DNA of 64,000 bases from Propionibacteriaceae bacterium AM104-82 (GCA_027658995.1 JAQDQK010000004.1:135577-199576), one strand, 5' to 3'; positions 27,449 through 37,706 are shown, numbered from the stretch's first letter. Program-made: numbers and translations. The notes: generated by a model not told the origin, from the letters alone.

Positions 27449-28589
27449 GATTGGGCACCTGATCGACGACGTCGGACTCCTCGCCCCCGATGAGCGGCGG
27501 CGCGGTGCGCACCGGCCACAGCGTCAGCACGAGAAGGATCACGAGGGCGGCCGCCACGATCCAGATGGACGCGGACGCCGGGGAAAGCGCCATCACCACC
27601 AGCCCGACGGCCACCACGGCCGTCCAGCCATACATCAGCAGCACCGCGCCCCAGTGCGAGTGGCCGCGCGCGAGGAGGCGGTGGTGCAGGTGCTGCTTGT
27701 CAGCGGAGAACGGGTGCTGACCGTTCCAGGCGCGCCGCACCCACGCCGTCACGAGGTCGACGAGCGGCAGCGCGAGCGCAGCCACCGGGATCAGGATCGG
27801 GAGCAGGGTCGGCAGGAAGTCGGAGGTCTGCTGCGGCAGCGCGCTCGAGTCGAACTGTCCGGTGTAGGAGATCGCGCTCATCGCCATCAGCAGGCCGAGC
27901 AGCATCGCGCCGGAGTCGCCCATGAACATCTTGGCGGGGTGCCAGTTGTGGAACAGGAAGCCCGCCGCGATGCCGCAGGTGGCCACCGTGATGAGGCTCG
28001 CGGTGGTGGCCCGCTCGAGGCCGTGCTGGTAGGCGAGCACATAGGTGTAGCTGAAGAAGGCGCCCGACCCGATCGCCACCACACCCGCGGCGAGGCCGTC
28101 GAGGCCGTCGACGAAGTTGACGGCGTTGACGCACACCAGGATCACCAGCACGGTCAGGACGATGTTGGTCGCGTCATCGAGCGCGATGATCCGGTTGGGA
28201 AGCGGGATCCAGAACAGCCGTACGCCCTGCATGACCGCGACACCGGCAGCGAGCGTCTGCCCGCCCAGTTTCACGATCGGGTTGAGGTCGTACTTGTCGT
28301 CGAGGACCCCGACGATGGTGATGATCAGCCCGGCCCACAGCACCGCTGAGGCGTCGTGGGCGACCAGCGCGTACTTGCCGAGGAAGGGCATCTGCAGTGC
28401 GACGGCGAAGGCGACGGCCAGCCCGCCGAGCATCGCGACGCCGCCCAGGTAGGGAATCGGGTGCGTGTGCACGTCGCGGGCCCGGACGGGGGCCATGATG
28501 CCGGTGCGCACGGCGAGGTTCCGGCACAACCCCGCAAGGACGTAGGTCGCGCCGGCCGCGATGAGCAGGACCAGCAGGTACTCGCGCAC
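27441..28589 (-). CDS. MraY/WecA-family undecaprenyl-phosphate sugar-1-phosphate transferase
   Basis: 382 residues, about eleven membrane helices. Asp-rich active-site loops are visible: GVLDDKYDLNP, NAVNFVDGLDGLAAG, FMGDSGAMLLG and the histidine motif KQHLHHRLLARGHSH, typical of WecA/TagO-type enzymes rather than MraY itself. It would attach GlcNAc-1-P (or a related sugar) to undecaprenyl phosphate to begin a cell-surface glycopolymer. Start GTG 28589 overlaps the upstream TAG by one base. Confidence 0.92.
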   Translation of the reverse strand: MREYLLVLLIAAGATYVLAGLCRNLAVRTGIMAPVRARDVHTHPIPYLGGVAMLGGLAVAFAVALQMPFLGKYALVAHDASAVLWAGLIITIVGVLDDKYDLNPIVKLGGQTLAAGVAVMQGVRLFWIPLPNRIIALDDATNIVLTVLVILVCVNAVNFVDGLDGLAAGVVAIGSGAFFSYTYVLAYQHGLERATTASLITVATCGIAAGFLFHNWHPAKMFMGDSGAMLLGLLMAMSAISYTGQFDSSALPQQTSDFLPTLLPILIPVAALALPLVDLVTAWVRRAWNGQHPFSADKQHLHHRLLARGHSHWGAVLLMYGWTAVVAVGLVVMALSPASASIWIVAAALVILLVLTLWPVRTAPPLIGGEESDVVDQVPNHE

Positions 28590-29479
28590 TACGCCCCGTC
28601 GATCCGATCGGTGGTGGCGTCCGCCGCCTCGGCCTCGGTCGCCTCGGTATCGGTTGCCTCGGCCACGGGGGTGTCGGCCTCGGAGGTCTCAGCGACGTCA
28701 GGGGCCGGGGCGGCGACCTTCTCCTCTTCCGACTGGTTCTCGGCCGTGCTCTCGGTGCCTTCGCCCTGCTCGACGGCGACCGTCTCGGCGTCTGCGTCGG
28801 AGGTCTCCTCCGGCTCGTCCTTCGGCTCGTCGAGCCCGACGACCGACGGCGCGTGTTCGCGCAGCGTCTCGAGCGGGATCGCGCCGAGGCGCAGCACCTT
28901 TCCCTCGTCGGTGGCGGCGAAGTCGACGATCGTGGAGGCAACTCCCCCACCGACGGGCCCGCCGTCGAGGTAGACGGCGACCCGGTCGCCGAGTTGGGCG
29001 AGCGTCTCCTCGCAGGTGAGCCCGGCGGGCTGCCCGGAGACGTTGGCCGAGCTCACGGCCAGCGGCCCGGTGCGGCGCAGCAGCGTGCGGGCGCCCTCGT
29101 GGTCGGGGACGCGCACCGCGATGGTGCCTTGCGTCTCGCCAAGGTCCATGCCGCTCTTCGCCTGCGCCTTGAGCACGAGCGTCAGCGCCCCCGGCCACAG
29201 CGCCTTCGCAAGCGCCGCGGCGCCCTCCGGCACCTCGTCGGCGATCGCGCGCAGCATCGACGGCTCGGCGATCAGCACGGGCGGCGGCATGTCGCGGCCG
29301 CGTTCCTTCGCGTCCAGCAGGCCCTGAACGGCTGCGGTGTCGAACGCATTGGCCCCGATCCCGTAGACGGTGTCGGTCGGCAGCACGATGCAGGACCCGG
29401 CGCGCACCGCCGCGACGGCCTCGGTGAGTCCGGCCTCCTCGTCGATGGACAGGTTGAAGACGCGGGCAGGTTCAGTCAC
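28589..29479 (-). CDS. L-threonylcarbamoyladenylate synthase with acidic C-terminal tail
   Basis: 296 residues from GTG 29479. Residues 1-205 are the YrdC/TsaC fold (VLPTDTVYGIGANAFDTAAV, PLAVSSANVSGQPAG), which makes threonylcarbamoyl-AMP for the t6A base of ANN-reading tRNAs. The last ~85 residues are a low-complexity, strongly acidic tail of Glu, Asp, Ala and Thr instead of the Sua5 C-terminal domain. The gene is 4 bp after prmC, in the common prfA-prmC-tsaC order. Confidence 0.93.
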   Translation of the reverse strand: MTEPARVFNLSIDEEAGLTEAVAAVRAGSCIVLPTDTVYGIGANAFDTAAVQGLLDAKERGRDMPPPVLIAEPSMLRAIADEVPEGAAALAKALWPGALTLVLKAQAKSGMDLGETQGTIAVRVPDHEGARTLLRRTGPLAVSSANVSGQPAGLTCEETLAQLGDRVAVYLDGGPVGGGVASTIVDFAATDEGKVLRLGAIPLETLREHAPSVVGLDEPKDEPEETSDADAETVAVEQGEGTESTAENQSEEEKVAAPAPDVAETSEADTPVAEATDTEATEAEAADATTDRIDGA

Positions 29480-29483
29480 AGGC

Positions 29484-30317
29484 TCATCCTAGAGGCTTGA
29501 CGGCGGTGACGAATCGGGCTCGTCCCGTGAGGTCGGCGTGCGGCGTCACGTCGGAGAATCCGGCGGCGACGAACAACTCGACGACCCGGTCCTGGTGCGA
29601 CTCGTCGTGCTCGGTGGCCACGAGGCCGCCCGGCACCAGCAGCCGGTCGGCGACCCCGACCAGCACGCGCAGCGCGTCGAGGCCGTCCTGCCCAGAGAAC
29701 AGGGCGATCGAGGGGTCATGGTCGACGACATCGCTCGGCAGGAACGGGCGCATCGTCTCGGGCACGTATGGCGGATTGGCGATGACGAGGTCGACGGTGC
29801 CGTCCAGGTCATGGAAGGCGTCGGCCATGTCGCCGAGCCGCAGGTCGGCGTCGAGGTCCTCGAGGTTCGAGGCGAGGTAGCGGTACGCGGCGGGGTCGAC
29901 CTCCACCGCGTGCAGGCTCACTCCCCCGATCTCCGCGCCGATCGCCGCCGAGATAGCCCCGGAGCCCGCGCACAGTTCGACGACCACGCGGGAGTCGCGC
30001 TCTGCGAGGCGGTCGAGCGCCCAGCCGACCATCACCTCGGTCTCGGGGCGCGGGATGAACACGCCCGGCCCGACGCTGAGGATCTCGTGGCGGAAGTAGG
30101 CGGTGCCCGTCAGGTGCTGCACCGGAACGCCCGTCGCGCGGCGCTCGCCCAGGTCGTTGATGAGGCGCTGCTGCTCCGGGGTGACGCCGTCGACGGTGAT
30201 GAGCCGCGACACCTCGACGCCCAGCACGTGCGCCACGATGGTGCGCGCCTCGGGACCCGGGCTCGGGGAGCCCGTCTTGGCCAGGCGCACCGCGAGCTGG
30301 TAGGCCGCCTCGCTCAC
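29484..30317 (-). CDS. prmC: Peptide chain release factor N5-glutamine methyltransferase
   Basis: 277 residues. A helical N-terminal domain is followed by the SAM-binding motif [11 protein letters not shown] and the catalytic NPPY ([10 protein letters not shown]). It methylates the glutamine of the GGQ motif in release factors, including the product of the overlapping upstream prfA (GTGA overlap). Confidence 0.96.
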   Translation of the reverse strand: MSEAAYQLAVRLAKTGSPSPGPEARTIVAHVLGVEVSRLITVDGVTPEQQRLINDLGERRATGVPVQHLTGTAYFRHEILSVGPGVFIPRPETEVMVGWALDRLAERDSRVVVELCAGSGAISAAIGAEIGGVSLHAVEVDPAAYRYLASNLEDLDADLRLGDMADAFHDLDGTVDLVIANPPYVPETMRPFLPSDVVDHDPSIALFSGQDGLDALRVLVGVADRLLVPGGLVATEHDESHQDRVVELFVAAGFSDVTPHADLTGRARFVTAVKPLG

Positions 30318-31381
30318 CCGGAGACCTCCGCGAGCCGCTCGGCGAGATCCTGCTCGGCGAGCGCGTCGAGCACCGGGGTCAGTGCGCCCTCCAGGACCTG
30401 GTCGAGGTTGTGGGCCTTGTAGCCGATCCGGTGGTCGGTGATCCGGTTCTCGGGGAAGTTGTAGGTGCGGATCCGCTCGGAGCGGTCGACGGTGCGGACC
30501 TGCGACTTGCGGGCATCGGACGCGGCGGCCGCGGCCTGCGCCTCGGCCAGTTGGGTCAGGCGGGCGCGCAGCATCCGCATGGCCGACTCGCGGTTCTGCA
30601 ACTGCGATCGCTCGTTCTGGCAGCTCACCACCACGCCGGTCGGCAGGTGCGTGATGCGCACGGCCGAGTCGGTGGTGTTGACGCCCTGACCGCCGGGCCC
30701 CGACGAGCGGTACACGTCGATACGCAGGTCGTCGTCGTTGATCTCGACCTCGTCAGCCTCGACGTCCGGCATCACCAGCACGCCCGCAGCGGAGGTGTGG
30801 ATGCGGCCCTGGGACTCGGTGACGGGGACCCGCTGGACGCGGTGCACGCCGCCCTCGAACTTGAGCCGGCCGTATGGCCCGAACTCCTGGTGGCTTGTGG
30901 TCTTGACGGCGACCGTCACGGACTTGTAGCCGCCCAGGTCGGTCTCCTGCGAGTCGAGCACCTCGATCTTCCAGCCGACCTGCTCCGCGTAGCGGGTGTA
31001 CATCTTCAGCAGGTCGCCAGCGAAGAGCGCCGACTCGTCGCCGCCCTCACCGGACTTGATCTCGAGCAGCGCGTCTGCGTCGTCGTTCGGGTCGCGGGGC
31101 GCGAGCAGCTTCGTCAGCTTCTCGGTGGCGACCTCGAGTTGGGCGTCGAGGTCGGCGACCTCGTCGGCGAAGGACGAGTCGTCGGCTGCCAGTTCCGCGG
31201 CGGCCTCCCGGTCGTCGCTCAGGCGCCGGAACTCCTCGATGCCCTCGACGATCGGCCGCAGCGAGGCGTAGCGGCGGCCGACCTTGCGGGAGCGCGCCAC
31301 GTCGGCGTGCAGTTCCGGATCTGCCAACTGCTGCTCCAGGTCGTGGAACTCATCGATGAGGGGCTGGGCGTTGTCGAACAT
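30314..31381 (-). CDS. prfA: Peptide chain release factor 1
   Basis: 355 residues from ATG 31381 ([12 protein letters not shown]), preceded by GGAAGAG. The stop-codon recognition tripeptide is PVT ([10 protein letters not shown]), marking RF1 (UAA/UAG), and the hydrolysis motif is [10 protein letters not shown]. An upstream in-frame extension to 31462 crosses the rpmE terminator and was rejected. It heads a tight operon running into the atp genes. Confidence 0.97.
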   Translation of the reverse strand: MFDNAQPLIDEFHDLEQQLADPELHADVARSRKVGRRYASLRPIVEGIEEFRRLSDDREAAAELAADDSSFADEVADLDAQLEVATEKLTKLLAPRDPNDDADALLEIKSGEGGDESALFAGDLLKMYTRYAEQVGWKIEVLDSQETDLGGYKSVTVAVKTTSHQEFGPYGRLKFEGGVHRVQRVPVTESQGRIHTSAAGVLVMPDVEADEVEINDDDLRIDVYRSSGPGGQGVNTTDSAVRITHLPTGVVVSCQNERSQLQNRESAMRMLRARLTQLAEAQAAAAASDARKSQVRTVDRSERIRTYNFPENRITDHRIGYKAHNLDQVLEGALTPVLDALAEQDLAERLAEVSG

Positions 31382-31409
31382 GTGGCTCTTCCAGGCGGGA
31401 CGGTCGGGC

Positions 31410-31457
31410 AAAAAGAAACGAACGCCTGCTGGAACCAGGTCCAACGAGGCGTTCGTT
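31410..31457 (-). terminator. Intrinsic terminator after rpmE
   Basis: On the minus strand a perfect 11-bp stem (AACGAACGCCT and AGGCGTTCGTT, loop 19 nt) is followed by TTTCTTTTTG. This is the most canonical Rho-independent terminator in the window; some read-through would feed prfA. Confidence 0.85.
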
Positions 31458-31465
31458 GTCAAGAG

Positions 31466-31672
31466 CTACTTCTTGGCGTAGCGCTTCTCGAAGCGGGCGA
31501 CGCGGCCGCCGGTGTCGAGGATCTTCTGCTTGCCGGTGTAGAACGGGTGGCACTCGGCGCACACGTCGGCGTTCATGCTGCCCTTGGTGAGGGTGCTACG
31601 CGTGGTGAACGTGTTGCCACAGGTGCAGGTCACCGTGGTCTCCACGTAATCAGGGTGGATTCCCTGCTTCAT
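31466..31672 (-). CDS. rpmE: Ribosomal protein bL31
   Basis: 68 residues from ATG 31672 ([16 protein letters not shown]). It has the zinc-binding cysteines CTC and CAEC, so it is the zinc-containing (C+) form of L31. It lies between rho and prfA, a conserved order. Confidence 0.97.
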   Translation of the reverse strand: MKQGIHPDYVETTVTCTCGNTFTTRSTLTKGSMNADVCAECHPFYTGKQKILDTGGRVARFEKRYAKK

Positions 31673-31786
31673 GTGTTTCTCCTTCGATTTGGCCGGGTCG
31701 CCTGCCCATGGTCGGGACAGTGAGAGTGCGTGAACCGGCACAACTATTCATTTTGCCTCGCGGGTGCGAGATTTCCAAGTCGGGTC

Positions 31787-33655
31787 TCAACCGTCCTGCG
31801 CAGGCGTCGTCTTGAGGACGCTGAGCATGAAGTCGTGGTTGTTCGCCGTCTTGGTCATGCGCGACTTGAGCGTCTCGAGCGCCGCCTGGTCGTCGAGGCC
31901 GGAAAGGGCCCTGCGCAGCTTCCAGATGATGTTCAGCTCGTCGCGGCCGAGCAGCAGGTCCTCGCGACGGGTGCCGGAGGCGTCCACATCGATCGCGGGG
32001 AAGATGCGCTTGTCCGCGAGCTCGCGGCGGAGCCTGAGCTCCATGTTGCCGGTGCCCTTGAACTCCTCGAAGATGACCTCGTCCATCTTGGATCCGGTCT
32101 CGATCAGCGCGGTGGCCAGGATGGTCAGCGAGCCGCCGTTTTCGATGTTGCGGGCTGCGCCGAAGAACTTCTTCGGCGGGTACAGCGCCGCGGAGTCGAC
32201 ACCACCGGAGAGGATGCGGCCAGACGCCGGCGCGGCCAGGTTGTAGGCGCGGCCGAGGCGGGTGATGCCGTCGAGCAGCACGACGACGTCGTGGCCGAGT
32301 TCGACGAGGCGCTTGGCGCGCTCGATGGCAAGCTCCGAGATCATGGTGTGATCCTCGGCAGGACGGTCGAACGTCGAGGCGATGACCTCGCCGGAGACGG
32401 TGCGCTGGAAGTCGGTGACCTCCTCGGGACGCTCGTCGACGAGGACGACCATCAGGTGCACTTCGGGGTTGTTCGCGGCGATCGCGTTGGCGATGGCCTG
32501 CATCACCATGGTCTTGCCCGCCTTCGGGGGCGAGACGATCAGGCCGCGCTGGCCCTTACCGATCGGCGAGACGAGGTCGATGATGCGCCCGGTGAGCTGG
32601 TTCTGCACCGTCTCGAGGCGCAGCCGCTCCTGCGGGTACAGCGGGGTCAGCTTGGCGAACTCTGGTCGGCCCTTCGCCTTCTCGGGGTCGTCACCGTTGA
32701 CGGTGTCGAGGCGCACGAGCGGGTTGAACTTCTCCTTGCGCTCGCCCTCGCGGGGCGTGCGGATGGCGCCGGTGATGACGTCGCCGCGGCGCAGGCCGTA
32801 GCGGCGCACCGACGACATCGGCAGGTAGGCGTCGGCGGAGCCTGGCAGGTAGCCGGTGGTGCGGACGAAGGCGTAGTTGTCGAGAATGTCGACGATGCCC
32901 GAGATATTGGCGAGGACGTCGTCCTCGGTGACGGTGGGCTCCGCCTCCATGCGCTCGAGGCCCTGGGAGCCTCGGCCCTGGCGACGGTTGTTGTTGCGCT
33001 CGCGGTTGCGGCGACGGCGGCTGCGCCGCGAGTTGCCGGAGTCGTCGTCGTATCCGCCGCCCGAGGGGGCCGACTCGACTGGAACCGACTTCGCGGCGGC
33101 GGGGGCGGGCGACTGGCCCATGGCGGCGTCGAGCAGTTCGCCGACCTCCGCGATGGTGTCCTGGCCCGCACGGTCGCGGGAGCGACGGCGGTTGCGGTTG
33201 CGGTTGCCGCCGTCCTGGTCGGACTGGCCCGAGTCCTGGGAGACCAGTTCGGGCTGCTGGTCCTGCTTCTCGCGCTGCTGGTTGCCGTCGCGGCGCTCGG
33301 TGCGCTCGACGCGGGGGGCGCGCTCGTCTCGCTCGGCCTTGGGGGCCTGCTCGGTGCGCTCGGCCTTCGGGGCCTGCTCGGTGCGCTCCGCCTTCGCGGG
33401 ACGCTGCTGGGACGCGTCGCGCCCCTGCTCTGCCTGGGCCGGTGCGGCCTCGGCGGTCGTCGCGCCTGCCGGGCGGGTCGCACGGCGGCTCTGGGTCTTG
33501 GCCTCGCCGCCCTTCGAGGACGACCCTGCGCCCTGGATGGCGGCGATCAGGTCACCCTTACGCATGGCGGAGATGCCCTTGATGCCGAGGCCGGAGGCCA
33601 CAGACTTGAGTTCGGGCAGCTTCATGCTGGCGAGGTGGGAACCGTTTTCGGTCAC
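31787..33655 (-). CDS. rho: Transcription termination factor Rho
   Basis: 622 residues from GTG 33655, preceded by GGAAGGA. Order: SAP-like N-terminus (MKLPELKSVASGLGIKGISAMRKGDLI), a ~200-residue insertion very rich in Arg, Glu, Gln and Asn with imperfect repeats of KAERTEQAP, the RNA-binding cold-shock-like domain (SGIVDILDNYAFVRTTGYLP), and the ATPase core with Walker A SPPKAGKTMV and LDGITRLGRAYN. The insertion is typical of actinobacterial Rho. The 272 bp between this start and thrB (33656-33927) holds its leader; I found no convincing promoter there. Confidence 0.96.
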   Translation of the reverse strand: MTENGSHLASMKLPELKSVASGLGIKGISAMRKGDLIAAIQGAGSSSKGGEAKTQSRRATRPAGATTAEAAPAQAEQGRDASQQRPAKAERTEQAPKAERTEQAPKAERDERAPRVERTERRDGNQQREKQDQQPELVSQDSGQSDQDGGNRNRNRRRSRDRAGQDTIAEVGELLDAAMGQSPAPAAAKSVPVESAPSGGGYDDDSGNSRRSRRRRNRERNNNRRQGRGSQGLERMEAEPTVTEDDVLANISGIVDILDNYAFVRTTGYLPGSADAYLPMSSVRRYGLRRGDVITGAIRTPREGERKEKFNPLVRLDTVNGDDPEKAKGRPEFAKLTPLYPQERLRLETVQNQLTGRIIDLVSPIGKGQRGLIVSPPKAGKTMVMQAIANAIAANNPEVHLMVVLVDERPEEVTDFQRTVSGEVIASTFDRPAEDHTMISELAIERAKRLVELGHDVVVLLDGITRLGRAYNLAAPASGRILSGGVDSAALYPPKKFFGAARNIENGGSLTILATALIETGSKMDEVIFEEFKGTGNMELRLRRELADKRIFPAIDVDASGTRREDLLLGRDELNIIWKLRRALSGLDDQAALETLKSRMTKTANNHDFMLSVLKTTPAQDG

Positions 33656-33927
33656 GGATTTCCTTCCACAAATGAACCGAAAGGCAACTAGATAAGGCCT
33701 CATCGGCTGACAAGTTGAGATTCACTTCAGCGCTGCACAGGCTTATCGCAAGAATCTCGCAGCTGGGCGCCATCGATCAGTGAACGTGCCAAGGCTAGCA
33801 CTGCACCCGTCAGGGGCAAAGCCGCTACCCGGAGGCCGGTTGCCCACCGCATCCTCGACCGCCCCACCAATCGCCTCGTCAACCGCGCGTGACGAGGCAG
33901 TTCAGCCATCGACCGCTGGCGCGCCGA

Positions 33928-34824
33928 TCAGGGCTCGACGGTCAGTTCGACGCCCGGCCCGATGGCGAGGTCGTGGCGCACGAAGCCCTCATGCGCGGTG
34001 GCATCGGCAGCCGCCAACTGGTCCGCGGTGCCGATCGCGAAGACCGCTGGCCCCGCGCCGGAGATCGCCGCGGGCACGCCCGCATCGCGGAGCCGGTTCA
34101 TCAGTTCCCAGGACTCGGGCATCAGCGAGGCCCGGTAGCTCTGGTGCAGCCTGTCCCCCGTCGCCTTGAGCAGCAGGTCGTGGCGGCGCTCAAGCGCCAG
34201 CGGAAGCGCGGCCGACGCGATGGCCTGCCAGACGGCGTCGTGGCGCGCCACCTCGTCGGGAAGCACCGAGCGCGCCCCGGCCGTCGCGACCTCGAAGTCG
34301 GGCACCCACACGCGGGTGCCGAGCGCGTCGGGGACGGCCAGGTTGACAAGGCGGACGTCGTCGTCGGCGAACCACGCCAGGATCGCGCCGCCCCACACGG
34401 CGGCCCCCGCGTTATCGGGGTGCCCCTCGAGCCGGCTCGAGATGCGCGTCAGTTCGGGGAGATCGAGCGGGACGCCGGGGCGTGCGATGCCCCAGGCCAG
34501 CGCAAGGCCCGCGACGATCGCGGCGGCCGAGGAGCCGAGGCCCCGCGAGTGCGGGATCCGGTTGTGGCAGGTCAGCGCGAGGCCGGGACGCTCGACGCCC
34601 CACGCGTCGAGGCCGTGCTGCAGCGACGAGACAACAAGGTGGCGCGCGTCGAGCGGGACGGCACCCTCGCCCTGGCCGGTGACGGCGACCCGCAGGTCGC
34701 CCGGATCGTCCAGGAGTTCCAGTTCGAGGTCGTCGTACAGGTCGAGCGCGATGCCGATGCAGTCGAACCCGGAGCCGACGTTCGCCGTGGTGGCTGGCAC
34801 CCGGACGCGGAGCCTCCGCCCCAC
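33928..34824 (-). CDS. thrB: Homoserine kinase
   Basis: 298 residues of the GHMP kinase family. The ATP-binding motif is PHSRGLGSSAAAIV (near residue 90), with the N-terminal VPATTANVGSGFDCIG and C-terminal AISGAGPAVFAI. It phosphorylates homoserine for threonine synthesis. Start GTG 34824, one base after the hom stop. No thrC lies between hom and thrB. Confidence 0.96.
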   Translation of the reverse strand: MGRRLRVRVPATTANVGSGFDCIGIALDLYDDLELELLDDPGDLRVAVTGQGEGAVPLDARHLVVSSLQHGLDAWGVERPGLALTCHNRIPHSRGLGSSAAAIVAGLALAWGIARPGVPLDLPELTRISSRLEGHPDNAGAAVWGGAILAWFADDDVRLVNLAVPDALGTRVWVPDFEVATAGARSVLPDEVARHDAVWQAIASAALPLALERRHDLLLKATGDRLHQSYRASLMPESWELMNRLRDAGVPAAISGAGPAVFAIGTADQLAAADATAHEGFVRHDLAIGPGVELTVEP

Positions 34825-34825
34825 G

Positions 34826-36130
34826 TCAGAAGCCCTCGACGCGCATCACGCGCACGGTGGACCCGACGAAGTCCGCCTCGTTGAGTTCCTCGATCACCTT
34901 GCTGAGGCTGCCCTCGAGCGTCAGGTGCGTCATCACGCCGAGGCGCGCCGGGAAGCCGTCGGAGGGGCGGCCGTCGTCGGCGTAGCTCTGCTGGACGACG
35001 CGCAGCGACACGTTGTGCCTTCCGAACACCGCGGCGCACTTGGCGAGGATGCCCGGCCGGTCGACCACGTCGAAGCTGACGTAGAACTGGGCCGACGACT
35101 CGCCGATCGGGGCGACCGCGCGTCGCGTGTAGCCGGAGGAGAGGTGCGACGCCGTGCCGCGGGCCCGGTTGCGGGCCACCGTCACCACGTCGCCCATCAC
35201 AGCAGAGGCCGTCGGGTTGCCGCCGGCGCCCTGGCCGAGGAACATCAGTTCGCCCGCCTCGCGGGAGTTCACGAAGATGGCGTTGTAGGCGCCCGAGACG
35301 CTCGCCAAGGGGTGCTTGTTGGCGACCATCGCCGGGTGCACCTTCACGATGATCCGGTCGTCGTCGGTGAGCTTCGCGATCGCGAGAAGCTTGATGGTGC
35401 AGCCCATCTGCTCCGCGGCCGCGATGTCGGCGGGCGTGACGCCGGTGATGCCCTCGCAGAACACCTCGGCGCTGCGGACCTCGGTGTGGAACGCGAGGCC
35501 GGCAAGGATCGCGGCCTTCGCGGCCGCGTCGTGGCCCTCGATGTCGGCGGTCGGGTCGGCCTCGGCGTAGCCCAGTTCCTGAGCCTCGCGCAGCGCCTCC
35601 TCGAAGCTGACCTCGTCGGTGACCATCTTGTCGAGGATGAAGTTGGTGGTGCCGTTGACGATGCCCATCACCTCGGCGATCTCGTCGCCGACCAGCGACT
35701 CGCGCAGCGGCCGGATGATCGGGATCGCGCCAGCGACGGCGGCCTCGTAGTACAGGTCGACGCCCTTGTCGACGGCGGCGCGCGACAGGGAGCCGAGGTC
35801 GTCGGCGAGCATCGCCTTGTTGGCGGTCACGATCGAGGCACCGTTCTCGATGGCCTTGAGGACCAGCCCGCGGGCGGGCTCGATGCCGCCGATCAGTTCG
35901 ATCACGACGTCGAGGTCGCCGCGGTTGACGAGGCCCTCCAGGTCGTCGGTGATCAGCGCCGGGTCGATGCCCGGGCGCGGGGTCTCGAGGTTGCGCACCC
36001 CGACACCCACCAGTTCGAGGCGGCGGCCGATCCGCGACTCCAGGGTGGCCGACTCCTGCACCAGGATGCGTGCCACCTGCGAGCCCACGACGCCTGCGCC
36101 CAGCAGGGCGACCTTCAGCGGTTTGGTCAC
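34826..36130 (-). CDS. hom: Homoserine dehydrogenase
   Basis: 434 residues. Nucleotide-binding GAGVVGSQVARIL at the N-terminus, catalytic domain GTTNFILDKM and EADPTADIEGHDAAAK, and a C-terminal ACT domain (VSFDVVDRPGILAKCAAVFGRHN) that usually gives feedback inhibition by threonine. It reduces aspartate semialdehyde to homoserine. The ATG overlaps the lysA stop by 4 bp. Confidence 0.97.
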   Translation of the reverse strand: MTKPLKVALLGAGVVGSQVARILVQESATLESRIGRRLELVGVGVRNLETPRPGIDPALITDDLEGLVNRGDLDVVIELIGGIEPARGLVLKAIENGASIVTANKAMLADDLGSLSRAAVDKGVDLYYEAAVAGAIPIIRPLRESLVGDEIAEVMGIVNGTTNFILDKMVTDEVSFEEALREAQELGYAEADPTADIEGHDAAAKAAILAGLAFHTEVRSAEVFCEGITGVTPADIAAAEQMGCTIKLLAIAKLTDDDRIIVKVHPAMVANKHPLASVSGAYNAIFVNSREAGELMFLGQGAGGNPTASAVMGDVVTVARNRARGTASHLSSGYTRRAVAPIGESSAQFYVSFDVVDRPGILAKCAAVFGRHNVSLRVVQQSYADDGRPSDGFPARLGVMTHLTLEGSLSKVIEELNEADFVGSTVRVMRVEGF

Positions 36131-37530
36131 TGTCCCACGTCCAATCTCATCAAGTCCTCCAGCGTCTCGCGGCGCAGCATCACGGACGTGTCGCCGTCCT
36201 TGGCGCTCACCACAGGAGGCTTCGGGATCTGATTGTAGTTACTGGCCATGCTCCTGGCGTATGCGCCGGAGCCGGGCACGGCGATCAGGTCGCCGATGGC
36301 GACGTCGGAGGGGAGGAAAACGTCGCGGATCAGGATGTCGCCGCCCTCGCAGTGCTTGCCGACGACGCGGCTCAGCACCGCCTCCGCCGTCGAGGTCCGG
36401 TTCGCGACGGCGGCCGAGTACTCGGCCGCGTACAGCGCGGGGCGGATGTTGTCGCTCATGCCGCCGTCGACGGAGACGTAGACGCGGGAGCGGCCGCCCT
36501 CGAGTTCGACGGTCTTGACGGTGCCGACGCGGTACACGGCGACGCCGGAGGGCCCGCAGATCGCACGGCCGGGTTCGATGCTGAGCTCGGGCCGGTTGAG
36601 GCCGAGCGCCCTGCACTCGTGGTCGACCATCTCCTCGAAGGCCGCGGCCAGTTCGGTGGTCGCACGGGGCGTGTCGGCGGCGGTGTAGGCGATACCGAAG
36701 CCGCCGCCCAGGTCCAACTCGGGCAGTTCGACGCCGGTGGCGGTGCGGAACTGGCTCGCCAGTTTCATGGTGCGCCGGATCGCGACCTCGAAGCCGAGGG
36801 TCTCGAAGATCTGGGAGCCGATGTGGCTGTGGATGCCGCGCAGGTCGAGGTACGGCGACGAGTAGCAGCGCACCAGCGCCGTCAACGCCTGCCCGCCCAT
36901 GATGCTGAGGCCGAACTTCTGGTCCTCGTGCGCCGTGGCGATGTACTCGTGCGTGTGCGCCTCGACGCCGGTGGTGACGCGGACGAGCACGTTGGCGCGG
37001 TGGCCGCCCTCGGAGCAGGCCCGCTCGAGGCGCTGAATCTCGTCAAAAGAGTCCACGATGATCCGTCCGACGCCCTGCTCCAGCGCGAAGGCGATCTCCT
37101 CGTCGGACTTGTTGTTGCCGTGGAAGCCGAGCCGGGCGGCGGGCATGCCACCCGCGAGCGCGATCCTCATCTCGCCCATGGTGGTGACGTCGAGGTTGAG
37201 TCCCTCCTCCGCGGCCCAACGGGCGACGGTCCTGGTCAGCAGCGCCTTGCCCGCGTAGTAGATCTCCCAGCCGGGGAAGCCCTCCTTGAAGTCGCGGGCA
37301 CGCGAGCGGAAGTCGTCCTCGTCGATCACATAGGTGGGGGTGCCGTGCTGCTCGGCGACGTCGGTCAGCGCGACGCCGGCCACGACGATCCGCCCGGACT
37401 CGTCGCGGTGCGTGCCGCGCGGCCAGAGCTTCAGGTCCAGTTCGTTCAGGTCGTCGGGCACGCGCAGCCACGTGGGGCCGCCCTGTGCCGCGTCGGCGTG
37501 GATCGACCCGGCGATGTGCATGTGCGTCAT
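36127..37530 (-). CDS. lysA: Diaminopimelate decarboxylase
   Basis: 467 residues from ATG 37530 (MTHMHIAGSIHADAAQGGP). The PLP lysine is in IYYAGKALLT; HSHIGSQI, ELDLGGGFGIAY and EPGRAICGPSG are the family motifs. It makes lysine from meso-diaminopimelate. The open frame runs on upstream for 101 codons but would be antisense to the tRNA-Arg gene, so that extension was rejected. It is the first gene of lysA-hom-thrB. Confidence 0.96.
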   Translation of the reverse strand: MTHMHIAGSIHADAAQGGPTWLRVPDDLNELDLKLWPRGTHRDESGRIVVAGVALTDVAEQHGTPTYVIDEDDFRSRARDFKEGFPGWEIYYAGKALLTRTVARWAAEEGLNLDVTTMGEMRIALAGGMPAARLGFHGNNKSDEEIAFALEQGVGRIIVDSFDEIQRLERACSEGGHRANVLVRVTTGVEAHTHEYIATAHEDQKFGLSIMGGQALTALVRCYSSPYLDLRGIHSHIGSQIFETLGFEVAIRRTMKLASQFRTATGVELPELDLGGGFGIAYTAADTPRATTELAAAFEEMVDHECRALGLNRPELSIEPGRAICGPSGVAVYRVGTVKTVELEGGRSRVYVSVDGGMSDNIRPALYAAEYSAAVANRTSTAEAVLSRVVGKHCEGGDILIRDVFLPSDVAIGDLIAVPGSGAYARSMASNYNQIPKPPVVSAKDGDTSVMLRRETLEDLMRLDVGQ

Positions 37531-37706
37531 GTCGGCAAGCCTGCCAGAGCGCCGCCGATCGGCGCCATCCATGACCGATCTGTCCACGGTGGCGCACGTA
37601 GCCCGCGCGGAGCCCGGGTCACCGTCGCCCGCGGCCGGGTCGCGGTGCGACAGCAGGGTCTGAGGGGTGCTAACCTTGCCGAGGTCGCGCACCAGGGTGC
37701 GCGTCG

